Below are positions 24,998-34,400 of a DNA stretch of 64,000 nucleotides, one piece after another. The first letter of the stretch is position 1. Each line of letters begins with the position of its first letter. Origin of the DNA: Planctomycetaceae bacterium (GTDB taxonomy: Bacteria > Planctomycetota > Planctomycetia > Planctomycetales > Planctomycetaceae); the NCBI GenBank assembly GCA_013813775.1, contig JACCRE010000088.1:1-64000 (forward strand). The letters are read 5' to 3'. The position numbers and the translations under genes are program-made. The notes under the pieces were generated by a model. It worked only from the letters and a program-made list of their open reading frames with translations. It was not told the DNA's origin and ran no database searches.

Positions 24998-27358
24998 ATG
25001 GACCGCCGCCCTTTCTTCGCCGTGCTCGCGGTCCTGGCGATGTCGCTCCCGTCAACGGCGTTTGCAGGCAAGGCCACGCTCAAGAACGGGACGGTGATCT
25101 CGGGCGACCTGGTGCCGCTTCCCGGTCTTACGGAACGGCAGTTCTGGCACACGGCCGGCGAAATTCAAACGAAGCCGTTCGTGATGGTCGACGCGGTCTA
25201 CAAGCGGTACTTCGTGCCCAGCCGACAGATCGCCGTGCGCGACCAGGGGCAGTCGCTGATCCCGTTCGACGTCTTCACGTTCAAACATATCAAGTCGCCA
25301 TCGAATCTCGCCGTCGAGTCGATTGGATTGCCGATTCGCGTGACGCCTTTCAGCGACCGCGGCGTGCGAACCGTCACGCTGGCGACATCTCGCGATCCGC
25401 TCAATATCGTGCAAGGAGTTACACGAATCGAGCCTGGATACGTGACCGTTGAAGGCATCAAAGGCATTAGCAGCAAATGGCGGCAAGGCATCTCGACGAG
25501 CGCGATTCCGCCGGACGACCTCGCCGCGATGTTGCGCGCCGCAACTGACGCTCAGAATCCAGACGACCGGATGTCGATCGCGCGGTTCTATCTGCAAGCG
25601 GGGATGTACGAACCGGCGGCGGCGGAGTTGGAGGGCATCGCGCGCGACTTTCCGGAACTGGCGGCGAAGGTCGAAGAGCTCGATCGCGAGCTTCGCCAGT
25701 TGCGGGCCAAGTGGCTGCTCTCCGAGCTGCGGCGACGGCAGGCGGCGGGGCAGCACGAGTTCACGTTCTCCGCTGCGGAGGCGTTTCCGGAAGACTTGGG
25801 CTTCGACGCCGAGGTGCTTCGTCAAGTCGACGAATTGCGAGAGGGTTATCGAGACGGACGCGAGAAGGCGGACCGCGCACTGTTCCTGCTGGGCGAACTC
25901 GAAGGCGGGCTGAAGGACGAGGGTCAGCGGTCGGCGGTGGCCGCCCTGCGGTCGTCGCTGATGGACCAACTCGACTGGAACAGCCTCGCACGCCTCGATG
26001 CGTTCCTGACGCTGGCTGACGATGAGTCTCTCGCGCCGGCCGAGCGACTTGCGCTCGCCTATTCAGGCTGGGTCGTCGGCAGCGCAAAGGCGACCACCGA
26101 TTTGCCGAAGGCGATCACGCTCTGGCGGGCACGACACCTGATCGGAGAATGCCTCCGGGCGGGCGACCCGGGCCGCAGAACCCAACTCCTCGCGGAACTC
26201 TCGGAGTTGGAGGCGCTCACTCCGGCGGCGGTCGCCGATCTCGTCCCGTTTCTGCCGCCGTGGGCGGACACGCCGAGCATGTCTCCCAGTCATACCACCG
26301 TGCTTGAAACGACCGAGAATGTGCCGACATGGGGTGCCGATCCCGACGGTGGAAAGGCTGTGCTCGCGACGACCGCCGGCCCGGTGCGATACGCCGTCAT
26401 ATTGCCGCCCGAATACTCGCCAGCGCGAAATTATCCCGCCATCGTGGCCTTGCGCGCCGCCGAATGGGACATCGAGAAGGCGGCTGCCTTCTGGGGTGTG
26501 GGCCGCGATGGTGCGGGCCGCGTCGCTCCCGGCCCCGCAACTCGCGACGGCTACATCGTCATCGCTCCTGAATATGCGACGCCAAAGCAGGCCGCATACG
26601 GCTCCACCGCGCGAGAGCATCTCGCCGTGCTGGCGGCGATTCGCGACGCGAAGGCCCGTTTCACGATCGACAGCGATCGCGTGTTCCTCGCCGGTCACGG
26701 CATGGGCGGTGATGCGACGTTCGACATCGCCATGTCGCATCCGGATCTCTTCGCCGGAGCGATTCCGATCAGCGGCCTCTGCGGACCGACCATCAGCCGC
26801 TACAACTATAAACAGAACGCCGAGACGGTGCCGTTCTATGTGATCAACGGCGAACTCGATCGCGGTTCGCGCAACGTCAATGCGGGCGATCTCGGTTGGA
26901 TGATGAAAAGAGGCTACGACGTGATCTGGTGCGAGTTCGTGGGCCGCGGCTACGAGTACTACCACGAAGAAATGCCGGACGTCATGGCTTGGGCGGGGCG
27001 GCTTCGCAGGTCCGCCGACCCGAAAGAGATCGACGTGAAGGTCGCTCGATCTTGTGACGACCGATTTTTTTGGGTGAAGGCCGACGGCATCCCGCAGAAC
27101 GCCCTCGCCGGACGGGGCATGATCCTTAAGGCGCGGATCACGGAAGGCAATACCATCAATATTCAATCAGGAGCACGCGGCCACGTGCTGCGATTGAACG
27201 ACGGACTCGTCGATCTCGACAAGCGAGTCAAAGTCAGCAAGGACGGACGCCAGCGCTTCAACGATTTTCTCGTGCCGGACATCGCCGCGTTGCTCGACGA
27301 CGTCCGCGAAAACGGCGACCGGCAGCGGCTCTATCCGATCCGACTACACATTGACTGA
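24998..27358 (+). CDS. Secreted alpha/beta-hydrolase-like protein lacking the nucleophile serine
   Basis: A 786-aa exported protein. The signal peptide (1-22, FFAVLAVLAMSLPSTAFA) is followed by a short SH3-like strand pattern (KATLKNGTVISGDLV), an unassigned helical middle (about 190-430) and an alpha/beta-hydrolase domain (about 450-650) of the esterase/PHB depolymerase type: YAVILPPEYSPARNYP, then FLAGHGMGGDATFDIAMSHP. The nucleophile elbow reads G-H-G-M-G; the Ser of GxSxG is Gly, a one-base change from AGC to GGC. A C-terminal strand-rich part follows. Ester hydrolysis is therefore doubtful, and binding or a different mechanism is possible. The start at 24998 was chosen for the signal peptide. 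Confidence 0.85.
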   Translation: MDRRPFFAVLAVLAMSLPSTAFAGKATLKNGTVISGDLVPLPGLTERQFWHTAGEIQTKPFVMVDAVYKRYFVPSRQIAVRDQGQSLIPFDVFTFKHIKSPSNLAVESIGLPIRVTPFSDRGVRTVTLATSRDPLNIVQGVTRIEPGYVTVEGIKGISSKWRQGISTSAIPPDDLAAMLRAATDAQNPDDRMSIARFYLQAGMYEPAAAELEGIARDFPELAAKVEELDRELRQLRAKWLLSELRRRQAAGQHEFTFSAAEAFPEDLGFDAEVLRQVDELREGYRDGREKADRALFLLGELEGGLKDEGQRSAVAALRSSLMDQLDWNSLARLDAFLTLADDESLAPAERLALAYSGWVVGSAKATTDLPKAITLWRARHLIGECLRAGDPGRRTQLLAELSELEALTPAAVADLVPFLPPWADTPSMSPSHTTVLETTENVPTWGADPDGGKAVLATTAGPVRYAVILPPEYSPARNYPAIVALRAAEWDIEKAAAFWGVGRDGAGRVAPGPATRDGYIVIAPEYATPKQAAYGSTAREHLAVLAAIRDAKARFTIDSDRVFLAGHGMGGDATFDIAMSHPDLFAGAIPISGLCGPTISRYNYKQNAETVPFYVINGELDRGSRNVNAGDLGWMMKRGYDVIWCEFVGRGYEYYHEEMPDVMAWAGRLRRSADPKEIDVKVARSCDDRFFWVKADGIPQNALAGRGMILKARITEGNTINIQSGARGHVLRLNDGLVDLDKRVKVSKDGRQRFNDFLVPDIAALLDDVRENGDRQRLYPIRLHID

Positions 27359-27363
27359 TGCCG

Positions 27364-28398
27364 TTACTTGACCGGGATCGCAAAGTCGCCTCTGAGATCC
27401 CTCCAGACCGAATGGATATGATTGGCCGGATTCCCCTCGGCGTCGGGCTGCGTGTTGACGAACTCGATGAGGAACGTCGGTCCCTGAATTCGATAGCCGT
27501 GGCCGACGCCGGGCTTCTCGGCTCCGAACCAGGCGAAGTGGATGTCGTCGATACCGGCCTCGTGAATCGCGGCGATACGCTGATCGACAACGGGCTGCGG
27601 CAAGGACGAGGCGTACGCGTCGCCGAGCTTTCGTAAGATCTGCCGCTGCGATTCGGTCATCTTGCGCAACGGCAGTCCGACGGCGGCATCCTTCGGTGGC
27701 TGGGCTTCGCCGGCGGCTCGAATCTCCTTCGGTGCCTCCGACGACACGATGGCGACCTTGCGCTGCTCCGGAGTCAGCGACGCCAGCAGGTCGAACGCCA
27801 GTTGCTCTTCGGCGGCGAGGACTCGTGTGCCTTTCTCGACGCCGGCGCCGCCCGTCATGACGGTCGCGGGATTCGCACCCATGAACTGTGGTGTCGAAGA
27901 GACGATTCGCCCGTTCTCGACGACGAAGTTCAGAGAGAGATGATGCCCTTCCCAACTGAGACCCCATCGTCCCGTCTCGGAAGGCTCACCGAAGATTGTG
28001 ACATAGTACAACAGCCAGTCGCGCGGCCAGCGGCGGCCATCGCCTTCAAGCGCTTGCAAGAGCTGCTCGAGGTGCATAATCGAATCGGCCTTCTTGTAGC
28101 CTGATTCGCTGAGAGCGGTGTTCAGCAGAGATCTCGCGTACTTCCGCTGTTCTTCGTTCATCTCCTTCAGCGGAAGGCCCTTGCGGGCGTCGAGCGGCAC
28201 GAAATGCCAGTTCACGCGCTCCGCGGCATCGTAAGCGATGCGGATCTTGGCCTTCTGGCCGTCGTCGAGCGAGCCGAGCAACTGCCCGGCCGCTTCGGAC
28301 ATCTTCTCGCCGGGCGAATCGGCAAGCCGGTCGTACGAGAAGACCAGCGCCGCCGAGGCGGCGAACAGGAAAGACACGGTCAGGCGAATACGTCGCAT
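27364..28398 (-). CDS. DUF3500 family exported protein
   Basis: A 344-aa protein with an N-terminal hydrophobic segment (LTVSFLFAASAALVFS) and a good GGAG ribosome site before the ATG. The body matches DUF3500 by its repeated pattern of aromatic and glycine motifs: WHFVPLDARKGLPLKEM, RRWPRDWLLYYVTIFG, WGLSWEGHHLSLNF, TPQFMGANPATV and the end ANHIHSVWRDLRGDF. The biochemical role of DUF3500 is unknown to me. It is the last gene of the minus-strand series that includes the secretion locus, but with a 90-bp gap upstream. Its stop lies 5 bp from the convergent hydrolase-like gene. Confidence 0.88.
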   Translation of the reverse strand: MRRIRLTVSFLFAASAALVFSYDRLADSPGEKMSEAAGQLLGSLDDGQKAKIRIAYDAAERVNWHFVPLDARKGLPLKEMNEEQRKYARSLLNTALSESGYKKADSIMHLEQLLQALEGDGRRWPRDWLLYYVTIFGEPSETGRWGLSWEGHHLSLNFVVENGRIVSSTPQFMGANPATVMTGGAGVEKGTRVLAAEEQLAFDLLASLTPEQRKVAIVSSEAPKEIRAAGEAQPPKDAAVGLPLRKMTESQRQILRKLGDAYASSLPQPVVDQRIAAIHEAGIDDIHFAWFGAEKPGVGHGYRIQGPTFLIEFVNTQPDAEGNPANHIHSVWRDLRGDFAIPVK

Positions 28399-28488
28399 GT
28401 CGTCACTCCGGAATGCGGTCTCTGATCAACGAACCACGATAAGTCGACCGCTGCCGATTCGGAAGCGTCAACGGAGCGTCAGCGCCGC

Positions 28489-29226
28489 TCAGGGTGCAGA
28501 GGACTCTTCGTGATGGGCATTCGGATCGCCCGGTAAATGCGTCTCGTTGAGATGGAAGTGCAGATCCGGCCGCCGGGTGAGCAGGCGGCTCAGTCCGTCG
28601 TCGGTCGTCCGTCCGCCATCGAGATAGAACGATTCAAGCGTCTCGATCGATCCGATGTGCCCCAGGCCGGAGTCGGTGATGGACACCTCCAGCAGGTGCA
28701 GAAATCGCAACCGTGGCAGTTTCGCGAGAGATTCGAGGCCTCGATCCGTGACGTTCGGCGAACCGAAACGTAAGAGCGTCAGCCGGTCGAGATCGGCGAG
28801 GCGGAGACAAGCACGGTCGGAGAACTTAGCGTTCGGGAGGTTCAAAATCTGAATCTGACGACACGCGGCGATCAACTCAACGCCGGCATCATCGACTGTC
28901 ACCGGCAATTTCAACCAACGCAGCTTCGGCAATCGCGAGAGTGCTGTGAGATCGGCGTTTGCGATCGAGCCCCGTTCGATGACGAGAGTCGTCAGGCCGT
29001 CACAGCCGTCACCGAGCTCGCGAAACTCCTGTGAAGTTACGTTCGAGAGCGTCACTCGGATCGAATCAGAACGGCCGTTCCTCGCGGCGGCGATCTGAGT
29101 CTGCCAAGATGCCTCGGAATCCGAACCAACGGACGGCGAAGCCTTGACGGTCGCACTGACGGGCTCATCGTCGGCGCAGCCGACGATCAAAGAGACGCCG
29201 ATTCCGACCGCGACGAGCCGCCCCAT
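28489..29226 (-). CDS. Leucine-rich-repeat lipoprotein
   Basis: A 245-aa protein. The N-terminus MGRLVAVGIGVSLIVGCADD carries a lipobox (LIVGC), so Cys17 should be lipidated. About six LRR units follow with the LxxLxxLxL pattern: LGDGCDGLTTLVIERG, LTALSRLPKLRWLKLP, GVELIAACRQIQILNLP, RLADLDRLTLLRFG, LESLAKLPRLRFLHLL and IGSIETLESFYLDGG. LRRs normally bind proteins. The ATG directly follows the stop of the BON gene (TGAATG), so the two are translationally coupled. Confidence 0.88.
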   Translation of the reverse strand: MGRLVAVGIGVSLIVGCADDEPVSATVKASPSVGSDSEASWQTQIAAARNGRSDSIRVTLSNVTSQEFRELGDGCDGLTTLVIERGSIANADLTALSRLPKLRWLKLPVTVDDAGVELIAACRQIQILNLPNAKFSDRACLRLADLDRLTLLRFGSPNVTDRGLESLAKLPRLRFLHLLEVSITDSGLGHIGSIETLESFYLDGGRTTDDGLSRLLTRRPDLHFHLNETHLPGDPNAHHEESSAP

Positions 29227-29955
29227 TCAGGGTGCCGCCGGCGGAGCGACGGTGAGCTCGTTGACGACCTCACGCACGCCGGGTTCGAATCGCAGGAGCG
29301 CGGCGGCAAGACTTTTCGAGTCTTCGTTCGCCACAGTGCCGCGCAGCACGACGCGGCCTTCGTCGTCGCTCGAAATGTTGACGCCGGCGAGTTGCGGCCT
29401 GCGTTGCGTGATGCCACTGAACCGGGTGACGAACTTCGGATTGGTGATTGAAGCCGTCGCGGTCACCGGCGTGTAGTCGAAGCCGACGCGCAAAGTCGGC
29501 CGGATCTGGAATCTCTCGGCGTCCGGCTGGCCGGTCGCCCTTCCGTCGGCATTTCCGCCGCGTTGAAGACCTTGGAACATCTGGTTGAAGGCGTTCATGT
29601 TCGCCTGCTGCTGTCCAACCTGTGCGTTGCCGACAAAGCCGGCGTTGGCGGCGCGCCCTGTAAAGGTATTCGTTCCGATCACAGACGAGTCGAGGAGCGT
29701 CTGCCCGCTGGCGGCACCAAGCGTGCCGGTGGTGCCCTGACCGATCGTCGTGCTGCTCCCCGTGGTTCCGGCACCTGTCCCAGTCTGCGCGGCCGATTGA
29801 GCCGCGTTTTGGCTACTCGCCTGATTTGGTGTGGGGTTAGTCGCGGCGCGCCCACCTGGCTGCCCGGCCGTAGGAAATAGGCCACTGCCCGTCTGAGCGA
29901 GCAACGCGGCCGGCAGGATCAGGACGATAACCGCCGCAAGAATGGCGTTTCGCAT
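29227..29955 (-). CDS. Exported BON-domain protein
   Basis: A 242-aa protein with a signal peptide (MRNAILAAVIVLILPAALLA|Q), a low-complexity Gln/Ala/Thr/Gly region, then a C-terminal BON domain (about 185-240: GVNISSDDEGRVVLRGTVAN, FEPGVREVVNELTV). BON domains bind phospholipid or other envelope parts and are structurally akin to secretin N-domains. Position two genes after gspD makes a link with the secretion channel plausible but unproven. I chose the ATG at 29955 for the signal peptide. Confidence 0.87.
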   Translation of the reverse strand: MRNAILAAVIVLILPAALLAQTGSGLFPTAGQPGGRAATNPTPNQASSQNAAQSAAQTGTGAGTTGSSTTIGQGTTGTLGAASGQTLLDSSVIGTNTFTGRAANAGFVGNAQVGQQQANMNAFNQMFQGLQRGGNADGRATGQPDAERFQIRPTLRVGFDYTPVTATASITNPKFVTRFSGITQRRPQLAGVNISSDDEGRVVLRGTVANEDSKSLAAALLRFEPGVREVVNELTVAPPAAP

Positions 29956-30128
29956 GGCAGACTCCCGTGCCGGTGCAATGGCCGGAAACGGCCTGCGGCA
30001 CTCTTCGAGTATACCATGGGACGCCATCCGTGAAGAGACCCGTGCTCTCCGGTCTTACAGTTCCCGTGAATCTCGACGAAACCACCTTGCAATGCATGCG
30101 TGCGGCAAGGCTTTCGGGACCGGTAGCG

Positions 30129-31355
30129 TCACTCGGCGATCGACTGCCATTCACCGTAGACCGGCGAGGCATCGGCAACCACCGTCTGGCGATGGTTTCG
30201 ACTCTGCGCCGACCGCAATTGCATCGCTGCGGTCTGCAACTTGGCACGGTCGGCGACCGATTGCGAAGCGACTTCCTCGCGACTCGGTTGTTCCGTCTGG
30301 GCTGTCTGATCAAGAGACTTCAGCGATGAACCCGAGGCGGGGGTTTCGTGCGGACGGGCCAACAGGAAGCGAGGCGAGTCTTCCATCGTGGCCGAGTTCG
30401 ACCTCGTCAGCGGATGTGACCGCACAGGAGTCTCTCGTCGTTCCAGAGTCGCTTCGAGTGGATGCGCCTTGCCGCTTCGCATGGCGCGGGAAGCCTCGAA
30501 CGGATGGGCTGACGGTGATGAGGCGGCTCCCTTTTCGAAGGAGGCGCTGTCATTTTCATCGAGAGGCACCGCGAGCGGATGTGTGACGTTCCGCACAGGC
30601 TTGCGCTGAGACGTTGCCGATGCGGATGTTCGTCGAACCGGCACTTCGTAACCCACTTGCTGCAACTCCGACAGTGAGAACGTTTCACTGCGCAGTTTTC
30701 GCGGTGCAGCTTCGCTCGATGCAGAGGCTTTCAATTGAGCTGGCGTGCCGCTTCGTTTCGTGACTTCAATCTGGTTGCCCCTGCCGACCAGGGCCTGCGC
30801 ATCGGAGCTGCTCCAGAAGTTCGGTTCGCTGCCGGGCCGCGGCGGGCCCTCGAGGATCATCGTGAGCGCTTCCGACCAGACGGTATCGCCTTCGGCGGAG
30901 GTGAACCGCACGCGAAGCTGGCAGCGAACTTGGTAGGCCTCGGGTTCGGGGTACGGCACGAACACCGAGTAGCCCGGCCCAAGCGACGTCATCGTCGCGT
31001 GCGCCGACCATTGTTCCGGCGTGAAGTCGTATTCGTGGAGCGGCTTGCCCCGCTCTTCCTGCGTGCCGCGATCGGCGAAGAGGTAAACCCGCACATTGCC
31101 GTTCACGAGAGCCGGTTCGGCATCCTTGCGCGTGAAGAAATAGATCTGCCCGGAAAAACCTCGTGCAGGCACGCCTTGGGGTCCGCGGCCCTCGCCCGGC
31201 TGCCACACACAGGCGACTTCGACGGCGGGATTGTGCGCATCGGCGACCACCCATTTCTTACCAGGCAAGAAGGTTTTCCATCCGCCGGAAAGGCTGCTGC
31301 AGCCGCAGGTCGCGACCAGCAGGAGCAATGTTGTTTGTGTCACGAATCGACGCAT
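30129..31355 (-). CDS. Putative lipoprotein downstream of gspD
   Basis: A 408-aa protein. The signal sequence (TQTTLLLLVATCGC) ends in a lipobox with Cys17 or Cys19 as lipid site. A folded N-terminal half (about 30-190) has strand motifs such as VACVWQPGEGRG, GFSGQIYFF, VRVYLFADRG and YQVRCQLRVRF; the C-terminal half is Ser/Arg/Pro-rich with repeated HP-LE-A/RR motifs and looks disordered. The position next to the secretin gene recalls pilotins, small lipoproteins that guide secretins to the outer membrane, but this protein is much larger and shows no recognised pilotin motif. Function unknown. Confidence 0.8.
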   Translation of the reverse strand: MRRFVTQTTLLLLVATCGCSSLSGGWKTFLPGKKWVVADAHNPAVEVACVWQPGEGRGPQGVPARGFSGQIYFFTRKDAEPALVNGNVRVYLFADRGTQEERGKPLHEYDFTPEQWSAHATMTSLGPGYSVFVPYPEPEAYQVRCQLRVRFTSAEGDTVWSEALTMILEGPPRPGSEPNFWSSSDAQALVGRGNQIEVTKRSGTPAQLKASASSEAAPRKLRSETFSLSELQQVGYEVPVRRTSASATSQRKPVRNVTHPLAVPLDENDSASFEKGAASSPSAHPFEASRAMRSGKAHPLEATLERRETPVRSHPLTRSNSATMEDSPRFLLARPHETPASGSSLKSLDQTAQTEQPSREEVASQSVADRAKLQTAAMQLRSAQSRNHRQTVVADASPVYGEWQSIAE

Positions 31356-31441
31356 GACTTCGACCGATCGTAGAACGATGTGACACGACGATAGCTTCGG
31401 AGCGAAGCACCGACTCAGCCGTATCGGGTGTGGCGAGGCAA

Positions 31442-34400
31442 TTAGCGGCTGAAGGAGGGCAGGAAGCTCCTCTTGGGTTTCTTGGCCGGCGGCACGGGAC
31501 CGTTTCCGGCCAGACGTCCCGTGGCGACCGCTTCTCCAATCGGCTGCACGTGCGACATCTGCTCGACGGGCGGCGCGACGGGCGGATACGTCGTCGCCGG
31601 CCCCGGCGGCATGTGCAGCGGGGGCGACAGCGCGTCTCCCGGAGCGTCGTCGAAGAGCGTGCCCGGCGGATAGACGCCCGGCGGGCAGGCTTCGGCGGGC
31701 AGTCCTGGCAGGACTTCCGCATCGGGTGGGAGTCCGTCGTTCAGCGGAAACGCACCGCGTGGAGCCGCACCCGGTTGCAGGACGGGCGGAACTTCACCAT
31801 ACGGCATGACCGGCCCGGCCGGCGGGACCGAGTAGAGCGGGCCGTGCATCGACTCGGCTTCGTGCTCGATGTAGTGCAACCGGTCGGCCTCGACCTGCTT
31901 GATCAACTCGCTGTCGGCATCGCTGTAGATGACGCGCGGGGTGAGGAAGACGAGCAGCTCGCGACGGAGTGTCCGTGTTGAGTCGTAACGGAAGAGTTGT
32001 CCGAGGTAAGGGATGTCGCCCAGCCACGGAACCTTGCGTTCAAGCGTGTCGTCGGTCCGGGTGATGATTCCGCCCAGCACGATCGTCTGCCCGGTGGGAA
32101 CGCTTACGCTGGCGACGGCCGTCGTGATTTCCTTGATGGGCGATTCGATCGAGGCGCCCGTTGTGGCATCGATGTAAACCGGCACGCCGGCCCCGGTGAA
32201 TTCACTGCGTTCAGCGGCGACATCCATCACGACGTTGCCGTCGGGGCTGATGCGCGGCACGACGGTGAGAATGAGGCCCGCATTCTCACGCACGATTTGA
32301 GGCGAGACTTGCAGGCCGTTCGTCGTGACGCCGTTGACGACAGGCACTTCCTGCCCCACCTGCACCTGGGCGCGTTGGTTGTCAAGCGTGCGGATCTGCG
32401 GACGGGAAAGAACCTGAATCGTCCGCTTGGCCGACAATGCTCTCAGCAGGACGCTCACGTTCGCGCTGCTGGCGGAGAACACGAATCCGCCGAAGCCCAG
32501 GTCGGCGTTGGTCCGGCCCAGCGCGAAGTTGCCGAGTCCCTGCGTTCCGATCGAGCTGGGGTTGGCGGCGGTGTTGTTGCCGAGCGGCTGATTGTTGAAG
32601 TTGAAGCCGGGTGTGCTGCTCTGCGAAATGATCTCCTGGCTCTGGATCTGTTGTCCGCCAGTTCCCTGAATGACCGTGTTCAGCGTTTCGTTGATCGTCG
32701 TGATGCTGCGATCGAACAGCGTGCTGTCCTGGAAGCCGAGTTCGATGCCGAACTCGTCGGCGTTGTCGAGCGTGACCTCGACGAGCATCGCCTGGATGAT
32801 CACCTGCGGCGGAGCTTCGTCGAGTTTCGTCACGATGCGACGAATCTCGTCGTAGTATCGCGGCGTCGAGCTGATCAGCAGGCTGTTGCTGACCGGTTCC
32901 GGCACGACGATGATCTCGCGCTCCAGCAATTCGATGGTGCTCACGAGGTTTTCGTTGATCTGGACAAGCTCGCGTTGCGACGTCAGGAACTGTTGAATCG
33001 CGGTCGCGACCTCGGTCGCCGGCGCGTTCTTCAGCTTGATGACCGTCGTCTCGCGTTGACGCACGTCGCTCTCATCCAGCCGCAACAGGATGGCCTCGAC
33101 GACCTGCAGCGCGTCGCCGCTGCCGGTGGCGATGACGCTGTTCGTCCTGACGTCGGTCGCGAACCTCAAGGGGATCAGACTCGCGCCTTCGCCCGTGCCT
33201 GCGAGCTGGATGCCGGGGGCGGCGTTCTGCTGATTCCCCTGGTCTTCAAGCCCGAACAGCGAATCAAGCAATTCTACGACGCTCGTCGCGTCGCTGTTCT
33301 CGAGACTGAAGACCTTGACGACCGATTCCGCGGCGGCCGGTCGATCGAGTTGCCGGATCAGAGCTTCGATGAGCGGCAGGCTCTGTTCGCCGGCCGAAAC
33401 CAATAGGGCGTTCGTCCGCGGATCGGGTGTCACGCGAATGTCGGCGAGCAGGCCGCTGCGAAGCAGTTGCGGCGATTCTCCGCTGGCGTCGATAAACTCG
33501 AGCACCGCGCTGCGTGCGGCGATCAGATCCTGTGCCGCTGCGCCACCCGCGGCACCCGCTCCAGCGAGGTTGCCCTGCTGCTGGGCCGACTGCGGATTGA
33601 TCACGCTTTGAATCGCGGTGTTGATCACCTCGGCCAGCTCTTCGGCCGCTGCGCTCCGCAATGGAAAAACCTTCATCTGGTTGACCCACGCCGACTCGTC
33701 GCGATCGATCCGCCGAATGAGGGCGCCGATCTCTTCCAAGTCACGCGCACGCGCCGCGATGATCAGGCTGTTCGTCCGGATGTCGGCGATGACCGTCGCA
33801 CGAGCGCCCAAGCCCGCGCGTTCGTTGTAGAACGTCTCGACGGTCGCCGCGGCCTGACTGGCGAGCGCGCTGCGCAGACGGAACACCTGAAACTCGGTCG
33901 CCGGCGCGACCGGCTGATCGAGCTGCGACGCCAGATCGAGCACTGCGTCCATTTCGCCTTCAGGCGCGATCACAAGAATGGCATTCGGCTTCACGATCGG
34001 GATGATCGCGACGCGGCTCGGCGTTTCGGTGCCGCGATTTCTCACCGTCGCCAACCGGCCGTAGACGTCTTCAAGCAGCGTCGCGAGTGCGGCCGAATCG
34101 ACGTGCTCGAGTTGCAGCAGCTCGATGACTGGCTGCTGGCCCGCCGACAGATTTTCGAGCGTCTCGATCACCTGCCGCACGGCTTGGACGTCCTGATCGT
34201 TGCCGCGCAGGATCACGACGCCGAGGTCGGGAATGGCCTCGATCGTGACCTCGCCGCGCAAATTCGCGATCAACGCCGGCAGATCACCGCTGACGACCGT
34301 CTGCCGGCGGTTCGGGTCGTTTGGATCGCCCTGCCCCATCGGCTGATTCGGCTGGCCGGGCTGGTTCGGCATCGGCTGCACGTTCGGCTGGCCCGTCTGA

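Noticed and set aside
31997-33406. A 469-codon open frame on the plus strand inside gspD
   Set aside because: Antisense shadow of the secretin gene; Arg/Asp-rich, with no recognisable motif.
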